Positions 1 through 8,489 of a stretch of DNA of 64,000 nucleotides are shown here, in pieces. The stretch spans positions 62,001-126,000 of the forward strand of contig CABSIM010000001.1 of NCBI GenBank assembly GCA_902477765.1, read 5' to 3'. The notes beneath the pieces are model-generated. The model saw nothing but the letters and a program-made list of their open reading frames with translations, did not search any database and was not told where the DNA came from. Source of the stretch: an uncultured Clostridiaceae bacterium (GTDB lineage Bacteria; Bacillota; Clostridia; Lachnospirales; Lachnospiraceae). The first letter of the stretch is position 1, and each line of letters starts with the position of its first letter. The translations under genes were made by a program, and so were the position numbers.

Positions 1-2
1 AC

Positions 3-278
3 AGCATCGATCTGGAAAACGGGAAGCTGCTGACGCTGGAGGATGTACTGGGAGAAGAGTACGCACAGATTGCCGATGAAAGCATCCGGGAACAGATGAA
101 GGAACGGGAAGAGAACGAAGGGATTGTCTACTGGACAGAAGAAGAGGCCGGTTTCTCCGGAGTCAGTGAAAACACAAACTTTTATATCAATCAGGACGGA
201 AATCCCGTAATCGTGTTTGAAGCCTATGAAGTGGCTCCCGGGGCATATGGAACACAGGAGTTTGTCATTGAAAAGTAA
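3..278 (+). CDS. C-terminal fragment of an RsiV/DUF3298-family protein
   Basis: The reading frame enters from the left edge and runs 91 codons to a TAA at 276-278, so only the C-terminus is present. The sequence has the DUF3298 pattern found in RsiV-type anti-sigma factors and related envelope proteins: a Leu-Thr-Leu-Glu-Asp stretch, a helix, then 'NFYINQDGNPVIVFEAYEVAPGAYGTQEF' split here into NFYINQDGNP and a following tyrosine-rich 'YEVAPGAYG' core. Family members usually carry a DUF4163 domain and a membrane anchor upstream, which cannot be checked here. The substrate or partner is unknown. No downstream gene is close enough to be in the same operon; a strong terminator hairpin lies 125 bases after the stop. 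Confidence 0.8.
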   Translation, partial: SIDLENGKLLTLEDVLGEEYAQIADESIREQMKEREENEGIVYWTEEEAGFSGVSENTNFYINQDGNPVIVFEAYEVAPGAYGTQEFVIEK

Positions 279-295
279 ATCGGGACAGGAGGATG

Positions 296-372
296 AGGGG
301 AAAAGGATAAAGACAGAGGATAAAGGAAAAGGATAAAGATAAAGGATAAAGATAAAGGACAGGGATAAAAAC
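296..372. repeat. Low-complexity GGATAAAG-type purine tract
   Basis: About 75 bases after the DUF3298 stop consist of irregular tandem copies of GGATAAAG/GATAAAG with almost no pyrimidine other than T. It is non-coding and looks like a simple-sequence expansion. No function can be assigned. Confidence 0.6.
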
Positions 373-403
373 AGACACAGAGGCTGCGAGAAAGAGAAAA
401 CAT

Positions 404-444
404 GAGAAAAAGGGATTCCGGAGTATACGGAATCCCTTTTTCTC
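404..444 (+). terminator. Rho-independent terminator, probably bidirectional
   Basis: A perfect 17-bp inverted repeat (404-420 against 428-444) encloses a 7-base loop. The arms end in an A-run on the left and a T-run on the right (CCCTTTTTCTC), so it can act in both directions. It is placed to end transcription of the DUF3298 gene and insulate the repeat array and carboxypeptidase downstream. Confidence 0.8.
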
Positions 445-500
445 ACAGGGAGAAATTGGGCACAGGATAGAGCAGCAGTGATTGCGGGCAAAAAGACTCC

Positions 501-781
501 ATGGTATAATAACCGCAAAGCGGTTATTATACCTGCGCATGCCGGATTCTGCGTTAACCGCAGAAGACCGGGCGCAAAATAAGGATACCATGTCCGGAGG
601 ACATGGTATAATAACCGCAAAGCGGTTATTATACCTGCGCATGCCGGATTCTGCGTTAACCGCAGAAGACCGGGCGCAAAATAAGGATACCATGTCCGGA
701 GGACATGGTATAATAACCGCAAAGCGGTTATTATACCTGCGCATGCCGGATTCTGCGTTAACCGCAGAAGACCGGGCGCAG
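501..781. repeat. 102-bp tandem repeat array with nested hairpins
   Basis: Copies start at 501, 603 and 705, a period of exactly 102 bases. The first two are complete and nearly identical; the third stops after about 77 bases. Each unit holds a perfect hairpin with 12-base arms and an AAA loop (505-516/520-531). A second palindrome with 11-base arms spans the unit junction (585-595/599-609), and an imperfect one lies around TCTGCGTTAACCGCAGA. Together with 279-500 this fills a 638-base stretch without a supported gene. Open frames on both strands (482-913 plus, 265-894 minus) translate the repeat and are unlikely to be genes. A diverged relative lies at 5404-5526. Confidence 0.9.
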
Positions 782-916
782 AAGGAAATGGATATAATCG
801 CAGACAGGGACCGGACACGCATCGTCTGCCGGAGAGACGGGGAAAGAAAAAACAGACCGGGAAACGGCGGGAATATGCAGAAAAGGGAAAGCAAAAACGA
901 AAACAGGGGGTAAAAT

Positions 917-2362
917 ATGAACGTCCATTTTGAAGAATGCTGGGAAAAGACAAAATACGAATCAGACCATGTTCTGAAGCTGAACGGAAGAGAGATTCCC
1001 TACCACACCGTATGCGAAGATAATTTCTTTTATGATGAGGATGGAAAGGCGGTAGCCACCATCTATTCTTATGCCTACTTCCGGAGCGATGTCAGAAATG
1101 CTGCTTCCAGACCGGTGATGTTTGCCTACAACGGAGGGCCGGGTTCCGCCAGTCTCTGGCTTCATCTGGGCCTGATCGGACCCAGACGCGTAAAACTGGA
1201 AGATGAAATCCATCTTCCCACGGTACCGCCCTTCGAACTGGAGGATAATCCCAACTGCGTCCTGGATCTCTGCGACCTTGTGGTGGTGGATATGGTGGGA
1301 ACCGGACTGGGGCGTTTGTTTGACGAGAAGGCCAAGGAACAGTTTTACGGATCGGATGCGGATATCCGTCAGCTGGCCATGTTTGTGGACGGATGGCTTA
1401 CCAGATACGGGCGCCACAACAGTCCTGTTTTTCTGGCAGGAGAGAGCTACGGGACCGGAAGATCCGCGCTGCTTGCAGCGGAACTTCTGGGGGGAGGACC
1501 GGAAAACCAGGATACTCTGGGCATATCCGTCAGCGGAATCATGCTTCTGGGAACCTATTTCTATCAGCCGACGCCCTTTGCGGAGACCGTGCTGAATCTT
1601 CCGTCCATGGCAGCAACCAACTGCTATCATCATCCTGAGGGAAAACCGTCTCTGAAAGAATTTGTGCGGGAAGCCTATGAATTTGCGGGGGGCCAGTATC
1701 TGACCGGTTACATCCGCGGAGACGAGCTGCCGGAACAGGAAAAGGAAAAACTGGTGGAAAGGCTGGCCTGGTTTACGGGACTGAAAAAAACGTATCTGGA
1801 ACAGAACTGGATGAATCTTAATATGCGCGAATACATGAAGCGGCTTCTGGAAGACCGCCATCAGGTGGTGGGATTCTACGACAGCCGGTATGCCTGGCCG
1901 GACCTTCCGGATGTGCCGGATGCCAACGTGATTGCCGATGACGCTGCCATGGGACAGTATACGCCCGCCTATCAGGCAGGGTTTGCACTTCTGCGGGATG
2001 AGCTGAATATCCGGGTAGAGAGGCGAAGCAAGGGACTTGCCCATGGGGTCAACGTGCAATGGGACAGAAAATTCAAACGGAATCCCGGACAGGCACTGGC
2101 AGGAGCCATGCGCAGGAATCCGAAGCTGAGAGTCTTCTTTGCGTCAGGCCTGTTTGATCTCTGTACCACAGCGGGAAACGCCAGATATCTTGCCACCCAT
2201 TCCCGGCTGGATCCGGAACGGGTTACCATCGGGGAATATCCGTCCGGCCATATGGCCTATCTGGGCAATGAAAGTGCGGAACTTCTGGGAAAGGATCTGC
2301 GGAGCTTTATCCTGAAAACTCTGGGAGACCGGGAAGGAGGAGAGAAGCCGTGCCGGGAGTAA
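917..2362 (+). CDS. Serine carboxypeptidase-like protein (peptidase S10)
   Basis: This 481-residue alpha/beta-hydrolase has the S10 carboxypeptidase signature. The oxyanion-hole motif NGGPGS lies at 72-77 and the nucleophile elbow GESYG at 175-179 (Ser177). The acid is probably Asp414 in GLFDLCTTAG and the base His445 in YPSGHMAY. The family removes C-terminal residues from peptides, typically at acidic pH, and is best known from eukaryotes, although bacterial members exist. No signal peptide or membrane segment is visible, so a cytoplasmic location is inferred. GGGGG precedes the ATG. It overlaps the sulfotransferase gene by 13 bases in another frame, so the two are almost certainly cotranscribed. 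The natural substrate cannot be read from the sequence. Confidence 0.87.
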   Translation: MNVHFEECWEKTKYESDHVLKLNGREIPYHTVCEDNFFYDEDGKAVATIYSYAYFRSDVRNAASRPVMFAYNGGPGSASLWLHLGLIGPRRVKLEDEIHLPTVPPFELEDNPNCVLDLCDLVVVDMVGTGLGRLFDEKAKEQFYGSDADIRQLAMFVDGWLTRYGRHNSPVFLAGESYGTGRSALLAAELLGGGPENQDTLGISVSGIMLLGTYFYQPTPFAETVLNLPSMAATNCYHHPEGKPSLKEFVREAYEFAGGQYLTGYIRGDELPEQEKEKLVERLAWFTGLKKTYLEQNWMNLNMREYMKRLLEDRHQVVGFYDSRYAWPDLPDVPDANVIADDAAMGQYTPAYQAGFALLRDELNIRVERRSKGLAHGVNVQWDRKFKRNPGQALAGAMRRNPKLRVFFASGLFDLCTTAGNARYLATHSRLDPERVTIGEYPSGHMAYLGNESAELLGKDLRSFILKTLGDREGGEKPCRE

Positions 2363-4218
2363 GACACACGCATATCCGCCATCTGGTGAGCATTCAGGCA
2401 GAGGCGGAAGAAAAATTTCTCAGAGAATTCCGGCGGGGCAGCTACACTCCGGAACATCCTCTGACGGCCTGGAACCTTTACGGAATCAATCCCCTGTCTG
2501 CGGTTCTGGCCTTTCGTACCAGCCGGAAGACGGCTGTCACCGTTACCGTCCGGGGAAAACAGAAAGAAGGCGATCTTTCCCACACGTTTCCGGCGGCAGA
2601 AGAACATGTGATTCCGGTGACAGGCCTTTATCCTGCATATGACAATCAGGTGGAGATCCGCCTGTATCAGGGAGAAACGTACAGGGTTTCCATACAGGTT
2701 CCGGATCTCTTCGGAGGAAAGACTGTGATGGAATCCATGGAGACGACGCCGGAATATCTGAAGGATCAGCTGATGTTCATATCTCCGGCCAGTGAGGACC
2801 TGGCGTCGGCTTTCGATTATGCAGGAGATATCCGGTGGCATCTGAATGTGCCCTGTGTTTTTGATATCCGGAAGCTGAAAAACGGGAATTTCCTGACAGG
2901 AAGCAGCCGCCTGATGGGAATGCCTTACTATATGGCAGGACTTTATGAAATCGCTCCGTGCGGAAAAATTTACAGGGAATACCGGGTCCCCGGAGGATAT
3001 CATCATGACCAGTTTGAGATGCCGGACGGAAATCTCCTCTGTCTTACCGGAGAGCCGGCCGGGGAGACCGTGGAGGATCAATGTGTGCTTATTCACAGGG
3101 AAACAGGGGAAATTCTGAAAACCTGGGATTTCAAAAAAATTCTTCCTGTGGGTGCCGCAAAAAGCGGCAGCTGGTCGGAGGAAGACTGGTTCCACTGCAA
3201 CAGTGTCTGGTATGACGAACATACGGATTCCCTGACGTTTTCAGGAAGGCATATGGATGCCGTAATCAATGTGGACTATGAAACAGGGAAGCTTAACTGG
3301 ATTCTCGGAGATCCGGAAGGATGGCCGGAGGAATGGGTCAGAACATATTTTTTCACGCCGGAAGGAAAGGATTTCCGGTGGCAGTATGAACAGCATTCTG
3401 CCCTGATCACTCCGGACGGGGATGTTATGTGCTTTGACAATCATCACTGGGGATCAAAAAAACCGGAAATGTACAGAAAAGCAGCGGAAAGCTTTTCCAG
3501 AGGGGTCCGGTACCGGATCGATATGAAAAAGCGTACGATCCGTCAGGTGTGGCAGTACGGAGAGGAGCTGGGATCCGACTTTTTCTCTCCCTATATCAGC
3601 AATGTGGCATATTACGGAGAAGGCCATTACATGATCCATTCCGGAGGAATCGCCTTTGACAGGGACGGAAATCCTTCCGATGTCCTGGGAACCCTGGCGA
3701 AAGCTGGAGGCTGCCGGATGATTTCTGTGACAGAAGAAAGATATGGGGAAAAGCAGATGTTAAGGATGCAGGTGGAAGGCAATTACTACCGTGCCAAAAA
3801 GATGCGCCTTTACGGAGACGGCGCAGAGTTCCTGCCCGGTCCCGGAAAAATCCTGGGGTCTCTGGGAAAAACGAAGGAACTGGATTTTGAACTGCCTGCA
3901 GTCTGGGAAGGGGAACTGCTGCCGGATTCTTTTGAAGCAGGGATCGAGGAAGAGGAAGACCGTTTTACTTTTTACGGTACGTTCGAAAAAGGACAGGCGG
4001 TGGAACTGCTTCTGGAAAAAGGTCAGGAAGTTCACCGGTATTATATTTCCACGGCAGCCATTGAATATCAGGCCATGTGCTGCGGCACCTTTCTGGAATC
4101 CGATCCCAGAAAGGCCAGGCTGTTTGTCAGCAAAACCGGTCTTTCCGGCACATACTGTGTGCGGGTGATCATCAATGACAGGAAATATGATACGGGAGAG
4201 ACTGTCTGCTGCGATTAG
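2350..4218 (+). CDS. Arylsulfate sulfotransferase (AssT-like)
   Basis: This 622-residue protein starts with GTG, preceded by GGAGGAGAG inside the upstream gene. It resembles arylsulfate sulfotransferases, which move a sulfuryl group from a phenolic sulfate donor to another phenol through a sulfo-histidine intermediate without PAPS. An N-terminal beta-sandwich of about 130 residues is followed by a six-bladed propeller region with the expected histidine-rich blades: GGYHHDQFEMPDG, WFHCNSVWYDE, FSGRHMDAVINVD, QHSALITPDG and CFDNHHWG. One of these histidines is presumably the nucleophile. E. coli AssT is periplasmic with a signal peptide; none is visible here. Pairing with a carboxypeptidase-like gene is unusual. 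The family call is strong; the in vivo substrate is unknown. Confidence 0.88.
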   Translation: MPGVRHTHIRHLVSIQAEAEEKFLREFRRGSYTPEHPLTAWNLYGINPLSAVLAFRTSRKTAVTVTVRGKQKEGDLSHTFPAAEEHVIPVTGLYPAYDNQVEIRLYQGETYRVSIQVPDLFGGKTVMESMETTPEYLKDQLMFISPASEDLASAFDYAGDIRWHLNVPCVFDIRKLKNGNFLTGSSRLMGMPYYMAGLYEIAPCGKIYREYRVPGGYHHDQFEMPDGNLLCLTGEPAGETVEDQCVLIHRETGEILKTWDFKKILPVGAAKSGSWSEEDWFHCNSVWYDEHTDSLTFSGRHMDAVINVDYETGKLNWILGDPEGWPEEWVRTYFFTPEGKDFRWQYEQHSALITPDGDVMCFDNHHWGSKKPEMYRKAAESFSRGVRYRIDMKKRTIRQVWQYGEELGSDFFSPYISNVAYYGEGHYMIHSGGIAFDRDGNPSDVLGTLAKAGGCRMISVTEERYGEKQMLRMQVEGNYYRAKKMRLYGDGAEFLPGPGKILGSLGKTKELDFELPAVWEGELLPDSFEAGIEEEEDRFTFYGTFEKGQAVELLLEKGQEVHRYYISTAAIEYQAMCCGTFLESDPRKARLFVSKTGLSGTYCVRVIINDRKYDTGETVCCD

Positions 4219-4240
4219 AATTCTGAAAAGGGGGTATCCT

Positions 4241-4699
4241 ATGTGCATGGTATGTGAGCGGATCCGGGCAATCCGGAGAGGAGAGAACCGTTATTTTGTA
4301 AAAGAGCTGGAGACGGGATTTGTGGTTCTCGGGGATTTCCAGAGATTCCGAGGATATACATTGTTTCTGTGCAAAGAATGCAGAACAGAACTGCACTTTC
4401 TGGACAGGGAATTCAGAAAAAAGTTTCTGGAGGAAATGGCATTGACGGCTGAAGCCGTATACTATGCGTTCGGGGCAGAAAAACTCAACTATGAGCTTCT
4501 GGGAGCAGGGGAAGGGGTTCATATGCACTGGCATATTTTTCCGAGACGTGCAGGCGACACGCCGGGACCGGGACCGGTATGGCAGCTTCCCAAGGCAGAA
4601 CTTTATGATGAAAAATACCGCCCTTCCGACGATGAACTGATTCAGATGAAAGAACTGCTGAAGGCGGAACTAGAAAAGCGTATGTCATTTTGTGAATGA
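4241..4699 (+). CDS. HIT family nucleotide-binding protein
   Basis: I take the ATG at 4241 because GAAAAGGGGG precedes it. A longer frame from 4175 would overlap the sulfotransferase and has no ribosome-binding site. The 152-residue product carries the histidine triad H94-M-H96-W-H98-I within a typical HIT C-terminus, and an N-terminal CxxC (Cys2, Cys5) with two more cysteines near 44-47 (CKEC) that could bind zinc. HIT proteins hydrolyse or transfer nucleotidyl groups on dinucleotides and nucleoside phosphoramidates. The precise substrate is not predictable. It starts 22 bases after the sulfotransferase stop, so it probably shares that transcript. Confidence 0.88.
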   Translation: MCMVCERIRAIRRGENRYFVKELETGFVVLGDFQRFRGYTLFLCKECRTELHFLDREFRKKFLEEMALTAEAVYYAFGAEKLNYELLGAGEGVHMHWHIFPRRAGDTPGPGPVWQLPKAELYDEKYRPSDDELIQMKELLKAELEKRMSFCE

Positions 4700-4722
4700 A
4701 TCTTAATTTTGAATAAACAAAA

Positions 4723-4751
4723 TTGACAAATGAGAGAATAGACTTTAGAAT
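4723..4751 (+). promoter_or_regulatory. Sigma-A promoter of rubrerythrin
   Basis: TTGACA (4723-4728) and TAGAAT (4746-4751) are separated by exactly 17 bases in an AT-rich spacer. AAGGAGGTAAT lies just upstream of the ATG at 4791. No obvious PerR box was recognised. Confidence 0.8.
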
Positions 4752-4790
4752 GAGAATATGGAAATATAAAAAATAAGGAGGTAATATAAG

Positions 4791-5324
4791 ATGGAATTAA
4801 AAGGAAGCAAGACAGAACAGAACCTGATTGCCGCATTTGCAGGTGAGTCCCAGGCCAGAAACAAATACACGTATTTTGCCAGCGTGGCAAAGAAAGAAGG
4901 CTTTGAACAGATTTCCGCAATTTTCCAGGAAACAGCAGATAACGAAAAAGAGCATGCGAAAATGTGGTTCAAGGAACTGAAGCTTCTGGGAAATACAGCT
5001 GAGAACCTGAAGGCAGCTGCAGAAGGCGAAAATTACGAATGGACCGATATGTACAAGACTTTCGCAGAAGAAGCCGAAGCAGAGGGCTTTACGGAAATCG
5101 CGAGAAAGTTCCGCATGGTTGCCGATATCGAAAAGACACATGAAGAGAGATATCTGAAGCTGCTCCACAATGTGGAAATGAAACAGGTATTTGAAAAAGC
5201 GGAAGAGACCATGTGGGTCTGCAGAAACTGCGGTCATATTGTGGTGGGCAAGAAAGCTCCCGAGGTTTGTCCTGTCTGTGCACATCCCCAGAGCTATTTC
5301 GAAATGAGAAAAGAAAATTACTAA
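4791..5324 (+). CDS. rbr: Rubrerythrin
   Basis: This 177-residue protein has the two-part rubrerythrin layout. An N-terminal ferritin-like four-helix domain carries diiron ligands (Glu19, the ExxH in NEKEH near 52-55, and the ExxH in EKTHEE near 114-117). A C-terminal rubredoxin-like domain has CRNC (144-147) and CPVC (160-163) binding one iron. Rubrerythrins reduce hydrogen peroxide to water in anaerobes, taking electrons from NAD(P)H through a rubredoxin or similar carrier; they act in the cytoplasm. The length is normal. The gene has its own promoter and terminator, so it is monocistronic, as expected for an oxidative-stress gene. Confidence 0.96.
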   Translation: MELKGSKTEQNLIAAFAGESQARNKYTYFASVAKKEGFEQISAIFQETADNEKEHAKMWFKELKLLGNTAENLKAAAEGENYEWTDMYKTFAEEAEAEGFTEIARKFRMVADIEKTHEERYLKLLHNVEMKQVFEKAEETMWVCRNCGHIVVGKKAPEVCPVCAHPQSYFEMRKENY

Positions 5325-5345
5325 AACGGATGCAGAGCGAAACAG

Positions 5346-5384
5346 AAAGTCCGTCCCGCGGGAAACCGGGGACGGACTTTTTTC
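5346..5384 (+). terminator. Terminator of rubrerythrin
   Basis: The stem AAAGTCCGTCC / GGACGGACTTT is followed by a T-run. It lies 22 bases after the rubrerythrin stop. Confidence 0.85.
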
Positions 5385-5403
5385 CTTTGCAATTTCATGA
5401 AAG

Positions 5404-5526
5404 TATGCTATAATAACCGCGAAACGGTTATTGCAGCCGCGTATACCGGATTCCGCGTCTGCCGCGGAAAGCCGGACGTGATGAAGCGTGTCCTGAGGGC
5501 ATGCCATGATAACCGCAGAGCGGTTA
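5404..5526. repeat. Diverged copy of the 102-bp hairpin repeat
   Basis: 5404-5475 aligns with the unit at 501-602: TATAATAACCGC, a three-base loop, a matching arm, then CCGGATTC.GCGT and a CCGC-rich hairpin. A second partial copy begins about 96 bases later at 5501 (TGATAACCGCAGAGCGGTTA). The array therefore keeps the same period but has drifted. It fills the space between the rubrerythrin terminator and pyrH and has no supported gene. Confidence 0.8.
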
Positions 5527-5584
5527 CAGGAAGCAGGCGGCCATTTGGGCCGTCCGGAAAAATAATACAGGGGAGCAGAAAAAC

Positions 5585-6292
5585 ATGAAAATGAGGCGAG
5601 TTTTTTTAAAACTGAGCGGTGAAGCTCTGGCAGGCCCCAAAAAGACAGGATTTGACGAAGATACGGTAAAGGAAGTGGCACGGCAGGTGAAAATGTCCGT
5701 GGATTCCGGCGTACAGGTGGGAATCGTAATCGGCGGCGGAAATTTCTGGCGCGGGCGTACCAGTGAGGCCATTGACAGAACAAAAGCAGATCAGATCGGC
5801 ATGCTGGCGACCGTGATGAACTGTATCTATGTGTCGGAGATCTTCCGCAATGCAGGGATGATGACTCAGATCCTTACCCCATTCGAATGCGGCTCCATGA
5901 CAAAGCTGTTTTCCAAAGACAGGGCAAATAAATATTTCGAAAAGGGAATGGTGGTATTCTTTGCAGGCGGCACGGGACATCCGTATTTTTCCACGGATAC
6001 GGGAATCGCACTGCGCGCCATCGAAATGGATGCGGACTGCATCCTTCTGGCAAAAGCCATTGACGGTGTTTATGACAGTGACCCGAAAATCAATCCCAAT
6101 GCCAGAAAATATGACACGATTTCCATACAGGAGGTCATCGACAAAAAACTGGCGGTGGTGGATCTTACGGCGTCCATCATGTGCATGGAGCACAAAATGC
6201 CCATGGCGGTCTTCAGTCTGAATGAAAAGGACGGAATTGCCAATGCAATGCAGGGAAATATTAACGGTACGGTGGTTACCGCTGAATCATAG
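5585..6292 (+). CDS. pyrH: UMP kinase
   Basis: This 235-residue protein of the amino-acid kinase fold phosphorylates UMP to UDP with ATP, the committed step to UTP and CTP. The N-terminal 'RVFLKLSGEAL' and the glycine-rich 'GIVIGGGNFWRGR' bind ATP and phosphate. 'GGTGHPYFSTDTGIALRA' and 'KAIDGVYDSDPK' are typical of bacterial PyrH, which is hexameric and regulated by GTP and UTP. In many Firmicutes rpsB-tsf precede pyrH; here rubrerythrin and a repeat do. frr follows after 9 bases. GGGGAGCAG precedes the start. Confidence 0.97.
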   Translation: MKMRRVFLKLSGEALAGPKKTGFDEDTVKEVARQVKMSVDSGVQVGIVIGGGNFWRGRTSEAIDRTKADQIGMLATVMNCIYVSEIFRNAGMMTQILTPFECGSMTKLFSKDRANKYFEKGMVVFFAGGTGHPYFSTDTGIALRAIEMDADCILLAKAIDGVYDSDPKINPNARKYDTISIQEVIDKKLAVVDLTASIMCMEHKMPMAVFSLNEKDGIANAMQGNINGTVVTAES

Positions 6293-6301
6293 GAGGATTT
6301 T

Positions 6302-6856
6302 ATGCAGGAAGAATTAAAAGTATATGAAGAGAAGATGGAAAAATCCATTGCGTCCATGATGAACGAATTTGCATCCATCCGTGCTGGACGCGCCAATCCC
6401 CATGTATTGGACAAGATCAAAGTGGATTATTACGGCACACCCACTCCGATTCAGCAGGTGGGAAATATTTCCGTTCCCGAGGCCAGAATGATTCTGATCC
6501 AGCCGTGGGAGAAGAGCCTGATCAAGGCCATTGAAAAAGCAATCCAGACTTCTGATCTGGGAATCAATCCCAACAATGACGGAAGCTGCATCCGCCTGAT
6601 CTTTCCGGAGCTTACGGAAGACCGCCGTAAGGAACTGGCCAAGGACGTAAAGAAAAAAGGCGAGGCTGCAAAAGTTGCTGTCCGCAATATCCGCCGGGAT
6701 GCCAATGAGACCATCAAGAAAATGGAAAAGAACGACGAGATCTCTGAGGACGACCGGAAAGATGCAGAAACCAGAATCCAGAAGATGACGGACAAGGCCA
6801 TTGAGAAGATCGATAAGGCCGTGGAAAACAAGACCAAGGAAATTCTTACAGTTTAA
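6302..6856 (+). CDS. frr: Ribosome recycling factor
   Basis: The 184-residue product matches the standard RRF length. It has the conserved N-terminal helix, 'SIRAGRANPHVLDKIKVDYYG', 'PTPIQQVGNISVPEARMI' and the charged C-terminal three-helix bundle. With EF-G it splits the post-termination ribosome. GGAGG lies 4 bases before the ATG. The pyrH-frr pairing is widely conserved. Confidence 0.98.
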   Translation: MQEELKVYEEKMEKSIASMMNEFASIRAGRANPHVLDKIKVDYYGTPTPIQQVGNISVPEARMILIQPWEKSLIKAIEKAIQTSDLGINPNNDGSCIRLIFPELTEDRRKELAKDVKKKGEAAKVAVRNIRRDANETIKKMEKNDEISEDDRKDAETRIQKMTDKAIEKIDKAVENKTKEILTV

Positions 6857-6925
6857 TCTGCAGGGGGCGGGAATACCTGCCCTCTGTTTTGCGTATGCCG
6901 TAAAAAACGGCGGGGAGTACAGAAA

Positions 6926-7654
6926 ATGGAAAACACACAGAGGATCCCGGCCCATGTGGCCATGATTCTGGACGGAAACGGCCGGTGGGCAAAGAAACGC
7001 GGCCTTCCCAGACAGATGGGACATAAAAAGGGATGCGAGACCCTGGAGCAGATTGTGGAAGATGCCGCCAGAATCGGCATCCGCTATCTGACAGTTTACG
7101 GCTTTTCAACGGAAAACTGGAAACGGCCGGAAGCAGAAGTGGGAGCGCTGATGCAGCTGTTCCGGTTTTATGCCAAACGGCTTTTAAAGATTGCGTCGGA
7201 ACACGATGTCCGCGTAAAGATGATCGGAGAGCGGAGCCGGTTTGCGCCGGATCTGGTGGCCGCCATCAACAGCCTGGAAGAAGAAACCAGGGAAAATCAG
7301 GGCATGACATTTATTATTGCCGTCAACTACGGAAGCAGGGATGAGATCACAAGGGCAGTGAGAAAGGCAATGTCTGACTGCCTGAACGGAAAGCTGAGCC
7401 CGGAGAATATGACGGAAGAAGTATTTGCCTCCTATCTGGATACGGCGGGAATTCCGGATCCGGACCTTCTGATCCGGACCAGCGGGGAACTGAGGCTTTC
7501 CAATTACCTGCTGTGGCAGCTGGCCTATTCGGAACTTTATGTGACCGACTGTCTGTGGCCGGATTTCAGCAGGGAAGAGCTGCTGAAAGCCATAGACCAG
7601 TACAGCAGGCGTGACAGGCGGTTCGGCGGGCTTTCCGCGGCAGAAAATAAGTAA
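6926..7654 (+). CDS. uppS: Isoprenyl (undecaprenyl diphosphate) synthase
   Basis: This 242-residue cis-prenyltransferase condenses isopentenyl units on farnesyl-PP to make the undecaprenyl carrier for cell-wall synthesis. 'MILDGNGRWAKKRGL' contains catalytic Asp16 and the DGNGRW phosphate-binding motif. 'YGFSTENWKRP' and the C-terminal 'RTSGELRLSNYLLWQ' plus 'WPDF' bind substrate and Mg2+. A 69-base gap separates it from frr; cdsA follows after 12 bases. Confidence 0.97.
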   Translation: MENTQRIPAHVAMILDGNGRWAKKRGLPRQMGHKKGCETLEQIVEDAARIGIRYLTVYGFSTENWKRPEAEVGALMQLFRFYAKRLLKIASEHDVRVKMIGERSRFAPDLVAAINSLEEETRENQGMTFIIAVNYGSRDEITRAVRKAMSDCLNGKLSPENMTEEVFASYLDTAGIPDPDLLIRTSGELRLSNYLLWQLAYSELYVTDCLWPDFSREELLKAIDQYSRRDRRFGGLSAAENK

Positions 7655-7666
7655 GGGAGTGGTTTC

Positions 7667-8473
7667 ATGTTCACAACCAGACTCATAAGCGGGGTCATCC
7701 TTGTGATTCTGGCTGCAGTTCTTCTGATTGCAGGAGGAACGCCGCTGTTTCTGGCATCTGCGGTCATTTCTCTGGCCGGGCTGTTTGAACTGTACCGGGT
7801 TATGAAAATCGAGCGGAGTGTGCCGGGGGCCATCGGGTATCTGGCAGGAATCATGTATTATGGCCTTCTCTGGTACGGAAAGGCAGGAACAGATGCATTT
7901 TTTCTGCTGATCATACTGGCGCTGATGCTGCTGATGACGGTATATGTGGTGACGTTTCCGAAATACGGAACCGAACAGATTACAGTGGCTTTTTTCGGAA
8001 TTTTCTACCTTGCAGTGATGTTTTCCTATGTTTACAGGGTCCGGCAGATGGCCGACGGAAAATTCCTGGTATGGCTGATTGTCATAAGTGCATGGGGATG
8101 TGATACCTGTGCCTACTGTGTGGGAAAACTGATGGGAAAACACAAGATGGCACCGGTCCTGAGCCCCAAAAAGACGGTGGAAGGCGCCGTGGGAGGCGTT
8201 CTGGGAGCCGCGCTTCTGGGGGTCCTTTACGGACTGTTTTTCAGAAGCAGCATGATGGAAATACCGGAACCGGAAGTCATAAGCGGCCTGGCCTGCGCCA
8301 TTGCAGCTGTTATTTCACAGATCGGAGACCTTGCGGCATCCGCCATCAAGAGAAATCACGGAGTCAAGGATTACGGGCATCTGATCCCCGGACACGGCGG
8401 TGTTCTGGACCGGTTTGACAGTATGATTTTTACGGCACCGGCGGTTTATTTTGCGGTGCTTCTTTTAGGATAG
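7667..8473 (+). CDS. cdsA: Phosphatidate cytidylyltransferase
   Basis: The 268-residue integral membrane protein makes CDP-diacylglycerol from phosphatidate and CTP. Several hydrophobic helices precede the C-terminal CDP-DAG synthase signature in 'GDLAASAIKRNHGVKDYG' followed by 'IPGHGGVLDRFDSM', which holds the catalytic aspartates. Size and motif are typical. It sits between uppS and dxr, a common Firmicutes order linking lipid carrier and phospholipid synthesis. Confidence 0.96.
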   Translation: MFTTRLISGVILVILAAVLLIAGGTPLFLASAVISLAGLFELYRVMKIERSVPGAIGYLAGIMYYGLLWYGKAGTDAFFLLIILALMLLMTVYVVTFPKYGTEQITVAFFGIFYLAVMFSYVYRVRQMADGKFLVWLIVISAWGCDTCAYCVGKLMGKHKMAPVLSPKKTVEGAVGGVLGAALLGVLYGLFFRSSMMEIPEPEVISGLACAIAAVISQIGDLAASAIKRNHGVKDYGHLIPGHGGVLDRFDSMIFTAPAVYFAVLLLG

Positions 8474-8489
8474 ATTCAGGAGACACAGA

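Noticed and set aside
501..781. CRISPR array
   Set aside because: Units are 102 bp, directly adjacent and nearly identical throughout, with no unique spacers and no cas genes in the window.
265..913. Open frames of 209 (minus) and 143 (plus) codons across the repeat array
   Set aside because: Both simply translate the 102-bp repeat, whose length is a multiple of three so all frames stay open; neither has a good ribosome-binding site or a recognisable fold.
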